Below are positions 26,346-34,429 of a stretch of DNA of 64,000 bases, in pieces (the stretch's first letter is position 1; each line of letters starts with the position of its first letter). Made by a program: the position numbers and the translations under genes. The stretch is from Ferruginibacter sp. (GTDB taxonomy: Bacteria; Bacteroidota; Bacteroidia; Chitinophagales; Chitinophagaceae), in contig JAQBNH010000003.1 of NCBI GenBank assembly GCA_028288705.1, positions 302,655 to 366,654 of the forward strand, read 5' to 3'. A model generated the notes under the pieces. The model made no database searches. It worked only from the letters and a program-made list of their open reading frames with translations, and was not told where the DNA came from.

Positions 26346-26642
26346 ATGAGTACTGCTGCAATCGCCATCATGGCAAGAAAAAAGAGAATGGTTCGCCGCT
26401 TCCGCGAAGCTGGTGCAACAACACCTGAGCGTGCCATTGCGCCTGAGCAACATATCCGGCCTTCATTTATTTTTGAGAGAATGGTGAGGCAGGGCGTATT
26501 TAAACCTTCCGGGCAAAACCTGTATTATCTCGATGAAGCGCGGGATGAAGAGTTGCGCAAACAAAGGCTTAAAGCTATGGCGTTATTAATGATTGGACTG
26601 GCCATTCTGTTGGCAGCTTTGTACTTGTCCGGAAAAATTTAA
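26346..26642 (+). CDS. Small hypothetical membrane protein
   Basis: A 98-residue protein that I do not recognise. The N-terminal ~65 residues are basic and soluble (ARKKRMVRRFREAGATTPER), including FERMVRQGVFKPSGQNLYYL and DEARDEELRKQRLK, which looks like a short helical segment; residues 74-95 form one C-terminal transmembrane helix (ALLMIGLAILLAALYLSG). This tail-anchored layout leaves the basic part in the cytoplasm. It ends just before a clear terminator and is 55 bp downstream of the lipocalin-like gene, possibly in one transcription unit. Function unknown. Confidence 0.65.
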   Translation: MSTAAIAIMARKKRMVRRFREAGATTPERAIAPEQHIRPSFIFERMVRQGVFKPSGQNLYYLDEARDEELRKQRLKAMALLMIGLAILLAALYLSGKI

Positions 26643-26668
26643 CCCGGAGTTTTTCGGACATAAAAAAA

Positions 26669-26697
26669 GACCCGCTCGATTATAGCGGATCTTTTTT
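26669..26697 (+). terminator. Rho-independent terminator
   Basis: GACCCGCT (26669-26676) pairs with AGCGGATC (26684-26691) with one C:A mismatch around a 7-nt loop, followed by six T. A run of A precedes the stem, so it may also stop transcription from the convergent M28 peptidase gene. Confidence 0.75.
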
Positions 26698-26710
26698 ATC
26701 CATTCTACCA

Positions 26711-28264
26711 TTATTTTACTGTTGGCAAGTCTTTACGTGGAAGTTTCTCGCTACGATTTGCGGTGTTGATTACAAATGCCGCTACGATCGTAGCTGCCTG
26801 TTGCAGATCAGCAGCGATCAGGTGATCGTAACTATCCATGTTCGTATGATGTGTTCTGGTATTATACTCAATTTCATCCTGGATAAACTGGAACCCGGGA
26901 ATTCCAACCGCGTCAAACGCCTGGTGATCTGTGCCACCTGTGTTGGAAATCGTAACCGTTTGTGCGCCGAGGTCATTAAAAGGCTTTAGCCATTCCGTAA
27001 AAGTGCTGCGCAGTTTTTCATTTCCCTGAAGATAGATTCCCCGGATCTTTCCCGTTCCGTTATCGAGATTGTAATAGGCGGAAATCTTGCTGTGTTCCGG
27101 TTTCAATGCCATGTTTTGGGGATCTGCAAAATGTGTTTTTACATAGTTCCTCGAACCCAGCAATCCTTGCTCTTCCCCACTCCACAACGCGAGGCGAATG
27201 GTTCTTCGTGGCTGAAGGCCCGAAGCCTTGATGATTCGCATAGCCTCCATCATCACAGCACAGCCGGCAGCGTTATCGGTTGCCCCGGTAGCGCCTTGCC
27301 AGCTATCGAGATGGCCGCCCAGCATAACGATCTCGTCTTTTAAATCGCTTCCTTTGAGTTCAGCAATCACATTGTATCCTTTAAGATCTTTGTTTTGGAA
27401 ATCAGCTTTAGTATCAACATCCAATTTTACGGGAATGCCGCTGGAGGCAAGGCGAACCAGGCTCATATAATCTTCCATAGCCAGCATGATATCCGGAAAG
27501 TTTTCGGGGTCTTTGCCTCCGTAGGCACCGCCACCCTGCACAAACAAAGTGCCGTCATGGCCGCGGGTTACCATACTAAATACGGCAACAGCGCCTTCCT
27601 GCGCAGCCATATCCCGTAGTCTTGTGGCAACGGTGATCGGTCCGCGATTACGGGCCATCGCTTCCCGCCGCTTCCGTTGTTCGGCCGTATCCGTAATTAC
27701 CGGCCGCGGTGCAGGCATCGTTGCATTGGCCATTTTCGTTAATACTTCATCGGTATAACGGTTAGCATCAGCCGCAAATGTTTGTTTTAGGGTGTCGTTC
27801 CTGTACAGCATCACTAGCTTTCCTTTTAGTTTACCGCGATATGCCTCGAGCGCCGCGGAATCTGCCGCTTTTACAACAATAATTTCAGCAGATTTTTGCC
27901 CGGTTCCGCTTGTCCAGGTTTTTGGAAAAGCAATCAGGGGCCTGTAATATGGGCTTGTCATAGCAACGTAGGATTTTTTCAATTCCCAACCTTTGCCGAA
28001 TTCACCCCAGGGTTCGAGGACGGTATTACTAAATCCCCATTTCTGTAACTCATTTTTCGCCCAGTTTGCGGCTGCAAAAAAACCAGGCGAATTGGTCAAA
28101 CGCGGGCCGCTAACATCCGTAAGGTGAAAAGCGATATCCATCACTTTGGAATTTTGCAATCCTTCCTTCCTGATCTTTTCCATTGCCGATGCATCTACAG
28201 CATCCTGGGCATAAATAGCTCCCGGCACAAGCAGCATCAGGAGAACGAAAGCATGTCTTTTCAT
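26711..28264 (-). CDS. Secreted M28 family zinc aminopeptidase with PA-type insert
   Basis: A 517-residue exported peptidase. Signal peptide 1-19 (FVLLMLLVPGAIYAQ). Residues about 100-290 contain a protease-associated (PA)-like domain, and the catalytic domain carries the M28 metal ligands: H318 (GGHLDSW), D330 (GATDNAAG), E364-E365 (SGEEQGLLGS, with E364 the likely base), D401 (NLDNGTG) and a His at 472/473 (TRTHHTNMDSYDH). Such enzymes release N-terminal amino acids from peptides outside the cytoplasmic membrane. No neighbour with an obvious partner role. Family call is firm. Confidence 0.93.
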   Translation of the reverse strand: MKRHAFVLLMLLVPGAIYAQDAVDASAMEKIRKEGLQNSKVMDIAFHLTDVSGPRLTNSPGFFAAANWAKNELQKWGFSNTVLEPWGEFGKGWELKKSYVAMTSPYYRPLIAFPKTWTSGTGQKSAEIIVVKAADSAALEAYRGKLKGKLVMLYRNDTLKQTFAADANRYTDEVLTKMANATMPAPRPVITDTAEQRKRREAMARNRGPITVATRLRDMAAQEGAVAVFSMVTRGHDGTLFVQGGGAYGGKDPENFPDIMLAMEDYMSLVRLASSGIPVKLDVDTKADFQNKDLKGYNVIAELKGSDLKDEIVMLGGHLDSWQGATGATDNAAGCAVMMEAMRIIKASGLQPRRTIRLALWSGEEQGLLGSRNYVKTHFADPQNMALKPEHSKISAYYNLDNGTGKIRGIYLQGNEKLRSTFTEWLKPFNDLGAQTVTISNTGGTDHQAFDAVGIPGFQFIQDEIEYNTRTHHTNMDSYDHLIAADLQQAATIVAAFVINTANRSEKLPRKDLPTVK

Positions 28265-28323
28265 GAGTTATTTTTTTGAAAAGAAAGTTAAACAAAATTC
28301 CCCGCTCCCGGAAGTGATGGCAT

Positions 28324-28351
28324 TAAAAAAGGACAAACGATTGTTTGTCCT
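28324..28351 (-). terminator. Rho-independent terminator of the HPF gene
   Basis: Perfect 9-bp stem at 28330-28338 and 28343-28351 (AGGACAAAC / GTTTGTCCT) with loop GATT. On the minus strand it is followed by six T (28325-28330 read in reverse). It lies 22 bp after the HPF stop codon. Confidence 0.85.
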
Positions 28352-28372
28352 GAACATGAATAATTCATCTAT

Positions 28373-28750
28373 TTATTTTACCACATCTTCCAGGTCCACA
28401 TCGGCATCATCAATGTTGGTTAATAATGCATCCTGGATCTCTGCAGATTCTGCTTTACGGCGGCCTTCATTTTTGTCGCGGGATTTATTGACCATCTGCG
28501 TTAATACATCCACACATTCACTCACAGATGTTTCAAAATACTGACTTTGCTTTTTAACGAAATGATCATTTCCCGGTACTTCATGGCGAATCTCACAATA
28601 ATCATTTTCAGGATTTCCCGCGGGACCTTTAAACAAGGTAACATTGGCACGCACGATATTGTCGGATTTTATCGCACCAACTTTCTCCCTGATAAAATTT
28701 TCTAATGTGTCTCCTGCTTTAAATCCTAAAGATTGAATGATAATATCCAT
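28373..28750 (-). CDS. HPF/RaiA-family ribosome-associated protein
   Basis: A 125-residue protein of the ribosome hibernation family. Start set at ATG 28750 (MDIIIQSLGFKAGDTLENFI), which matches the usual HPF opening strand; the longer frame to 28804 adds a Cys-containing leader with no similarity. The N-terminal ~95 residues have the beta-alpha-beta-beta-beta-alpha pattern (IVRANVTLFKGPAGNP, YCEIRHEVPGNDHFV, SVSECVDVLTQMVNK). The C-terminal tail is acidic (DDADVDLEDVV) and there is no long-HPF dimerisation domain. It is expected to bind the 30S subunit and preserve idle ribosomes in stationary phase. Confidence 0.85.
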   Translation of the reverse strand: MDIIIQSLGFKAGDTLENFIREKVGAIKSDNIVRANVTLFKGPAGNPENDYCEIRHEVPGNDHFVKKQSQYFETSVSECVDVLTQMVNKSRDKNEGRRKAESAEIQDALLTNIDDADVDLEDVVK

Positions 28751-28828
28751 AGTTATAAGTTTATAGCAAACAGGTCTATTATTATGCCAAAATAGTTTCT
28801 GCACAATGAGGCGCAGCAGATAGGTAAG

Positions 28829-30121
28829 CTAATTATCCACCAGCTTCACTTGTGGTCGCTGATCGCGTGGATCACGGCGTTCATAAATCACTCTCAGGTT
28901 ATTCAGATCCGGTATCTTTTTCCTGTGCCGATGAATTTCATATTGATGAATAGCCTGCCCTACCGCATAAAAAAACGGGTACCCAACTGCATCGTAATCA
29001 TATTTGTCATCGTTTAGAATGCCGTCACTATTCACATAAATCGTCGCCGCTAACATATATTCAACACCATTAGCAAAATCCACGACGTAGGAAACATCTG
29101 TGAGAAAGCCGTATGACCATCCCACTTTATTAAACACCCTAACATCGCCGGGTAGCCGCTTTGTGACCGGATTGCGAAAGAAAAATTTCAGGTAACTATC
29201 GTAAAATTTACTGCTGTCGTATTTTGGATAATTCGTTTCCGAGGGGAATTGAGAAAGATATTGCAGCAGAAATTGCTGATCAGCATTACTGAAGTTAAAG
29301 CGTTGTTTCCTTTTTACGGAAGAAGGGAAAACAATGGATTGCAGGATTTGTTGAAAGTCTTCCAGCGGGATATTGTTCTGCATGCTGAAATCCATAGGCT
29401 GATGAACCAGTGAATCGTTGCGGTCATAATAACCTTCCCCCAATTTTATGACTTCAGTGAATGTGAGTGGGTGCGGATTATAAGCCGCGGGCTGACGATA
29501 TAATTCGTTGCCTTTCTCATCCAGAAAGCGCACCTGGTTTGATTGCCGGTTTTGTTCAAAACTATAACCCCGGAATTGCCGCGGCATCCTGATGGAGGTA
29601 TAGCCTTTCTCCCAAAGTTTTTTGTGAAGGTATTCCTGACCAAGAAACTGATACATCCTGTTGTAAGCATCATTGTCACTTACAAGAAAAGCCTTGCGGA
29701 TAAACTGCGCAAGGGAAGGATAACCTGAGGCTGAAGTGCTGTCTGTAAATCTTACATTTTGCCCCGGAAAACTGCTATCGATAGCCATTCTCGTTTGTTT
29801 ATTCACTCCTGGCTGACGAAGTGCAGTTAACTTTTCCAAAGACAGTGCGGCGAGCGGAAGTTTTACCATGGACGCAGGATTGAAATACAACTTTGGATCA
29901 TAATTAAAATAGTAGTTTCTAAAGTGCGGTCGGTTTTGCTGATCGCGGTTGATTTGGGTGTAAATAATTTGTACACGGTATTTTGCTACATCTGCCACAA
30001 CCCTCTTCAACGCGATACTGGTATCATTTTGGATTATTGACGTAAGTAATTGATCGGTTCTTGGCTGGGCGAACAGAGGTATTGACAAGCTCAGCAAGCA
30101 GAAAAAAAACAGTTGGCGCAT
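28829..30121 (-). CDS. Exported serine hydrolase, class A beta-lactamase-like
   Basis: A 430-residue exported protein. From ATG 30121 there is a signal peptide (LFFFCLLSLSIPLFAQ); a frame extending to 30175 would put 18 residues before it. The catalytic domain is class A-like: S84-M-V-K87 (NPASMVKLPLA), SDN at 148-150 (LVSDNDAYNRMY) and KVGW for the KTG triad (FNKVGWSYGF). Typical class A enzymes are ~290 residues; the extra is mainly an N-terminal segment and insertions. The KTG to KVG change and the size argue for a peptidase or esterase rather than a beta-lactamase. Stands alone, divergent from the sialate esterase gene. Confidence 0.8.
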   Translation of the reverse strand: MRQLFFFCLLSLSIPLFAQPRTDQLLTSIIQNDTSIALKRVVADVAKYRVQIIYTQINRDQQNRPHFRNYYFNYDPKLYFNPASMVKLPLAALSLEKLTALRQPGVNKQTRMAIDSSFPGQNVRFTDSTSASGYPSLAQFIRKAFLVSDNDAYNRMYQFLGQEYLHKKLWEKGYTSIRMPRQFRGYSFEQNRQSNQVRFLDEKGNELYRQPAAYNPHPLTFTEVIKLGEGYYDRNDSLVHQPMDFSMQNNIPLEDFQQILQSIVFPSSVKRKQRFNFSNADQQFLLQYLSQFPSETNYPKYDSSKFYDSYLKFFFRNPVTKRLPGDVRVFNKVGWSYGFLTDVSYVVDFANGVEYMLAATIYVNSDGILNDDKYDYDAVGYPFFYAVGQAIHQYEIHRHRKKIPDLNNLRVIYERRDPRDQRPQVKLVDN

Positions 30122-30334
30122 TTTTCCGGGGGATAGTTGATATAAATCTTTTTGTAAAACTAGTATGTTATTCATTGGTTATCAGAAATTTTTGCAGCGA
30201 AAATCAATCTGGGAGCGCGTTTTGAGAGTATATTTGTAGAAACCCGGCCACGAACAAGAAAAATTACCAGTCAAACGATTACCCGATCCCTGCCTTCTGA
30301 ATAAAATGAATGTATTCATTAACCAGTTTATGCA

Positions 30335-31948
30335 ATGAAATTTTTTACCCTGACCATTTCCCTTTTCCTGACCATTTCTACATTTTCCCAGGTTGGCATC
30401 GGGACAAACAGCCCCAATGCTGCGGCGTTACTTGATCTCACGTCTACGGATAAAGGCTTGTTAGTCCCGCGCGTGTCGCTGCAGCAAACAAGTTTAGCGG
30501 CCCCGCTTGCGAATCATGTGGCAGGGATGATTGTTTATAATACTAATACAGCCGGCAATGTTTCGCCAGGATTTTATATCAATGATGGCAGCAGCTGGAT
30601 GAGTGTGAGCGCCGCCATAAAAAGACTGGATTCTCTTTCTGCACAGGTAGAAAGCCTTAAGAATGATATTCCCATCAAGCGAGCAGTGTTCCTTGCCGGT
30701 CAAAGCAATACGCACTACGGCTCCGGTAGCCCGCAAAACCTCCCGGATATGACGGGCAAAAACCTTTCGCAATTAGGACGGGGCGCGCTGGAACTGCAGG
30801 TAATTCCGCTCACGTACTATGGTGCTTACCATTATACCAGGCAAACGGATAAGATCAGTTTCGGCTCCGTGTTTCTAAATTATTATTACGACTCATTACA
30901 GGCGCAATATCCCGGGCGTAAGATTGAATTGTTGCTGGTTCCCTGTGGCGCCGGCAATTCTGCCTGGTCTGCTTCCCAATACCCATCAAATTCCTGGAGA
31001 ACCGATGCAGAATACTTTCGCGATGTCACCGAAAGGATCAAGTGGGTGAAGAACAATGGCTACCAGATCGACGCGTTTTTATGGCACCAGGGGGAAACAG
31101 ATGCCCTGGACAATACCCTTAATTATAAAGACCTGCTGAAGAATTTTATCCGAAGTATCCGGGATTATTCGGGCAATGACAGCCTTCCGTTTATCCTGGG
31201 GCAAATGGTGCAAAGCTGGGTTGGCGGAGATGCTACACGAAATTCTTTTCAGAATATTATTAACGATATTCCCAACGAAGTGCCTTTCACCTATACCGTT
31301 AGTTCCGCAGGTTTAACTACAGCTGATGTTATTCATTTTGACGCGAATGCGCATGTGGAATTAGGCAGGCGGTATTGCAATGCGCTTCCGGTTGCCAAAA
31401 ACAATCGTTTCCCGGTGAATTACCAGGCACCCGCATCGGGCAATTACTTATTGCTGAACCAGAATGGCAGTGCGACTTTCACGGATATTTTCCAGGCCAT
31501 TCGTAACGGAAACCTTGAGTCAGATAATCTGTATTCACGCCTGGGGGATATGTGGAAGTACAAAAATGCGAATGGCTATTACCATTTTAAACTGGAGATC
31601 GTAGACGGCGGTGTACTTACAGGAAAATATTTTGAATGGGAACAAAAGATCGATCCTTTTGGCCTGCGCGAAAATAATTTTGAAGACAAGGCGTCTTGCA
31701 TTATCCTCGCAAATACGATCGGGCTGAATGTGCAGGACCCCGCCGGGCAAGGTTTCAATTCTCTTGTTTATGACACCAATAACAGCAGCAATGGATCATT
31801 CCCGACGCTGTTCCATGCCGATAATCGCACGACCAGTGGATATTATTATTTTGCGATCGGCCTTAAAGCGCCTTTTGGCGGAAGGATTCCCATCGTTGAA
31901 ACGAATGATGTAGTAAACCAGGTGAAACTCTACAGCATTAAAGAGTAG
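30335..31948 (+). CDS. Secreted sialate O-acetylesterase (SGNH/DUF303) with fibre-like N-terminal module
   Basis: A 537-residue exported protein. After the signal peptide (FLTISTFSQ) residues 20-95 are a module seen in many Bacteroidota surface and tail-like proteins (VGIGTNSPNAAALLDLTS, KGLLVPRVSL, AGMIVYNTNTAGNVSPGFY, INDGSSWMSV), then a short coiled coil (AIKRLDSLSAQVESLKNDI). The esterase domain has SGNH blocks: FLAGQSN with nucleophile Ser124, WHQGETD (250-256) and a catalytic D-x3-H in IHFDANAHVELG. Relatives deacetylate sialic acid or plant sugars. A further ~150 residues at the C-terminus (EIVDGGVLTGKYFEWEQKI) form a beta domain of unknown role. Overlaps the next convergent gene by 11 nt. 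Confidence 0.85.
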   Translation: MKFFTLTISLFLTISTFSQVGIGTNSPNAAALLDLTSTDKGLLVPRVSLQQTSLAAPLANHVAGMIVYNTNTAGNVSPGFYINDGSSWMSVSAAIKRLDSLSAQVESLKNDIPIKRAVFLAGQSNTHYGSGSPQNLPDMTGKNLSQLGRGALELQVIPLTYYGAYHYTRQTDKISFGSVFLNYYYDSLQAQYPGRKIELLLVPCGAGNSAWSASQYPSNSWRTDAEYFRDVTERIKWVKNNGYQIDAFLWHQGETDALDNTLNYKDLLKNFIRSIRDYSGNDSLPFILGQMVQSWVGGDATRNSFQNIINDIPNEVPFTYTVSSAGLTTADVIHFDANAHVELGRRYCNALPVAKNNRFPVNYQAPASGNYLLLNQNGSATFTDIFQAIRNGNLESDNLYSRLGDMWKYKNANGYYHFKLEIVDGGVLTGKYFEWEQKIDPFGLRENNFEDKASCIILANTIGLNVQDPAGQGFNSLVYDTNNSSNGSFPTLFHADNRTTSGYYYFAIGLKAPFGGRIPIVETNDVVNQVKLYSIKE

Positions 31949-33065
31949 GCGCCTGCAACCATTTGAGGCAAACAGGGTTTGGCGTTTTTATGCGTTTGCC
32001 GCTATCCGTTAGCAAGCCGGTTTTTATATCCCGCTTAAAGATGACGATTTCGTCGCTGTTCTGATTTGCAGCTAATAAGAATTTGCCTGAAGGATCAATA
32101 ACAAAATTTCTTGGTGTCTTCCCCAGTGTTGATTGATGGCCAACGAGCCGGAGTTTACCTTTTTTATTGGCTGAGAAGATCGCAATAGCATTTTCATCTC
32201 CGCGGTTGCTGCTGTAAATAAATTTTCCTGAACGATGAATATCTGCAGCGCCTGTTTTTCCGGTGAAACCGCTGGAAACAGCCGACAGCCGCTGTTTAAA
32301 ATGTAACTTACCTTTTCGATACCGGAACACATTCAGCATCCCACTCATTTCTTCCAGGGCGTACACATGACGCCCCGACTCACTGAAAACAAAATGGCGC
32401 GGGCCACCGCCGGGAGTAATTTTAGTAACTGATTTGCGCCCAACCTTGCCCGTTAGCTGATCAAAGGAATAAACGGAAAGCTCATCTAAACCTAAGTCTG
32501 CCACGAGCAGGTACTTATTATCAGGTGAAAAAACCGCACTGTGCACATGAGGTTTATCCTGTCGAATCGTGTCAGTTCCATGACCGGTATGTTGAACAAC
32601 TTCAGCCCTGCTACCGAGGCTGCCATCATTATTTATCGGCATCACGGAAAAGTTTCCCGAACTGTAATTGCTAACTGCAAGCCATCTACCAGAATTGTCG
32701 ATCGAGAGGTAACAGGGATGTTCTCCCAAAGAAGGCTGCCTGTTAAGATACGATACCCAGTGAGCTATGGAATCGACAGCGTAAGCTGTTACTTTTCCAA
32801 AACCTTTGGCTTTTCCCGATTCATTTACTGCATAAAAGTGGCGGGAATCTGCAGCTACTGCCAGGTATGAAGGATCCTCAGCTTTAATAATTTGCTGCAA
32901 CATCGCTGCGCCGGAAGTTGTATCAAAATCATATAGATAAATCCCTTCGCTTTTTCCGGATGTGTACGTACCAACCAAAAGCGTTATCTCACCGGGTTCG
33001 TGCTTTTGAGCCTGCAGCGCACTGGCAAAACAAAAAGTTACCAGTACTAAATGTATCCACTTCAT
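31938..33065 (-). CDS. Lactonase family protein (6-phosphogluconolactonase/Pgl-type seven-bladed propeller)
   Basis: A 375-residue protein with a signal peptide (VLVTFCFASALQAQ) and a cytochrome-cd1-like seven-bladed propeller: LLVGTYTSGKSEGIYLYDFD, EDPSYLAVAADSRHFYAVNE, HPCYLSIDNSGRWLAVSNYS, GTDTIRQDKPHVHSAVFSPD, GGGPRHFVFSESGRHVYALEE, RNFVIDPSGKFLLAANQNSD. Cytoplasmic E. coli Pgl opens 6-phosphogluconolactone; exported relatives in Bacteroidota likely act on other lactones, so no symbol is given. It ends 11 nt inside the convergent esterase gene. Confidence 0.85.
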   Translation of the reverse strand: MKWIHLVLVTFCFASALQAQKHEPGEITLLVGTYTSGKSEGIYLYDFDTTSGAAMLQQIIKAEDPSYLAVAADSRHFYAVNESGKAKGFGKVTAYAVDSIAHWVSYLNRQPSLGEHPCYLSIDNSGRWLAVSNYSSGNFSVMPINNDGSLGSRAEVVQHTGHGTDTIRQDKPHVHSAVFSPDNKYLLVADLGLDELSVYSFDQLTGKVGRKSVTKITPGGGPRHFVFSESGRHVYALEEMSGMLNVFRYRKGKLHFKQRLSAVSSGFTGKTGAADIHRSGKFIYSSNRGDENAIAIFSANKKGKLRLVGHQSTLGKTPRNFVIDPSGKFLLAANQNSDEIVIFKRDIKTGLLTDSGKRIKTPNPVCLKWLQAPTL

Positions 33066-33161
33066 GAAAGGAAGTTAATACTCTTTTCTTACAGCAGTGA
33101 AATCGGGGTTAAGATCTTTGTGATAATCTTGTGCTTAGTTGGGCTTGTACTAAAAAAATTC

Positions 33162-33527
33162 TTATCCATGAAAAACCCTCGACCGAACGATTAAACCATT
33201 TTGTATTTCGAGTATTTCCGCTACCATCAGATCCGGTTCTCCGTCTACGCTGCGCCGGTATTCCATCATCAGCATATCAGCATTCACGATCAGGTTCCTC
33301 AGTTCATATTTCAATGAAGGCAGATCGTTGAAAGCTGCGGCCCACCATGCGCTAAGGCCGCGTTTCCCTGAAACCCAGCCTTTTGTTTCCGGTTGTTTGA
33401 TCTTTAGTTTGGGGCTGTAATGCAGAGCGTCTGCTGCATACAATTCCAGCAGTTTTGGAAGATTGTGTTCATTGAAAGCCGCGATCCAGTCGAGCGCGAT
33501 CTGCCGGTTGCTGCCTGTAGTATCCAT
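33162..33527 (-). CDS. Nuclear transport factor 2 / SnoaL-like protein
   Basis: A 121-residue cytoplasmic protein with the cone-shaped alpha+beta fold of the NTF2/SnoaL superfamily: helical start (RQIALDWIAAFNEHNLPKLL), the short strand with YAADALHYSPKLK, then RGLSAWWAAAFNDLPSLKYE and the paired strands LIVNADMLMMEYRRSVDG and DLMVAEILEIQNGLIVRSR. Family members are isomerases, hydrolases or binding proteins; nothing here says which. Single gene, 96 bp upstream of the lactonase gene's start on the same strand. Confidence 0.8.
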   Translation of the reverse strand: MDTTGSNRQIALDWIAAFNEHNLPKLLELYAADALHYSPKLKIKQPETKGWVSGKRGLSAWWAAAFNDLPSLKYELRNLIVNADMLMMEYRRSVDGEPDLMVAEILEIQNGLIVRSRVFHG

Positions 33528-33587
33528 TCCACAAAATTAAGCAAGAATACATAGCGTTACCTGTAAAAAACAGAAACGCCGGGGCAC

Positions 33588-33612
33588 AAAAAAGCCCGCT
33601 GTTTCTGCGGGC
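33588..33612 (-). terminator. Rho-independent terminator after the 33.6 kb lipoprotein gene
   Basis: Six-bp GC stem (GCCCGC 33594-33599 / GCGGGC 33607-33612) with a 7-nt loop; on the minus strand it is followed by six T (33588-33593). Confidence 0.8.
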
Positions 33613-33618
33613 CTTCTA

Positions 33619-34233
33619 TTAATTTTTGCTGATCATCTGGTTCTTATTATAAATCTCCACCGTTGCAAATAACTTCTTAGCATCGTTGTTTTTCATTTTT
33701 TTGCTTTTGAAAAACTCAGCAGCTTCAGGGTTATCCTTGATCATCTCGTGCATGATCTCCGGTGAATAGGCCATGATCTTACCCTCTGTTCCCGCCTGCA
33801 CAAAATATTCATCAACTGCTCTTGAGCCATTGAAGTACTTTTTGCAATAGACATTGATTTTTCCGGCAGCAATTCTAACAGCAAAACCCGGTAAAGATTC
33901 TTTGGCAATATTGCTTTTACGACCGCAACAGAAGATCTCCTGGGAAACGGCATAATGATCTTTGTTCTGATAAGCCTTGATCTCATCTCCCGAGATCTTA
34001 ATCTTTCCATCCGCTAACAAATGAGGTGTGGTAAAAACGCCGGTCACAAGTTTCAGGTTAGAAAAATACTTCACTGTTCCGTCTTTATAACTCACGAAAC
34101 AAACTGCTTTCGTCTCAGCAGGGTTATCAACTTCCGGACGGTTTTCACCAAACGACGAGTTTGACATACTGCAGGAATGAAGGGCCACCATCAGGCATAA
34201 GACTATGCCGGTGAATTGTGTAATTTTTTTCAT
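33619..34233 (-). CDS. Hypothetical lipoprotein
   Basis: A 204-residue lipoprotein that I cannot assign. GIVLCLMVALHSCSMSN is a signal peptide II with the lipidated Cys at about 21. The mature part is mixed alpha/beta with strands (AVCFVSYKDGTVKYFSNLK, GFAVRIAAGKINVYCKKYF) and a C-terminal basic helical part (AAEFFKSKKMKNNDAKKLF). Three cysteines close together (EIFCCGRK, plus one in NVYCKK) could form disulfides outside the cytoplasm. No neighbours suggest a role; the gene is followed by its own terminator. Confidence 0.7.
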   Translation of the reverse strand: MKKITQFTGIVLCLMVALHSCSMSNSSFGENRPEVDNPAETKAVCFVSYKDGTVKYFSNLKLVTGVFTTPHLLADGKIKISGDEIKAYQNKDHYAVSQEIFCCGRKSNIAKESLPGFAVRIAAGKINVYCKKYFNGSRAVDEYFVQAGTEGKIMAYSPEIMHEMIKDNPEAAEFFKSKKMKNNDAKKLFATVEIYNKNQMISKN

Positions 34234-34429
34234 TGGTAAGGATTTTTACGGTTCTGTGGATAACGGCTGTTTGTAGATATTATTGTATCCGGTTGTAGTT
34301 CTAACAGAAAAAAACATGGTTTTGTAGTCCATATTTCGTTAATAACTAATATTTAATTCCCGGCACATGTTCGTCTGCCGATAAACTGGCTGCCTGTTTG
34401 CATTAAGTACAGTATCCAGCAACGGCCAC

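Noticed and set aside
28008..28022. GGTTCGAG reminiscent of a tRNA T-loop
   Set aside because: It lies within the M28 peptidase coding sequence and there is no acceptor, D or anticodon arm around it.
28829..30121. Genuine antibiotic-resistance beta-lactamase
   Set aside because: The KTG triad is KVG, the protein is much longer than class A enzymes, and many Bacteroidota relatives are non-lactamase hydrolases.
30221..30236. TATATTTG upstream of the sialate esterase as a full promoter
   Set aside because: The -7 element is exact but no TTTG lies at 19-23 bp upstream; spacing to the available ones is 4 or 34 bp.
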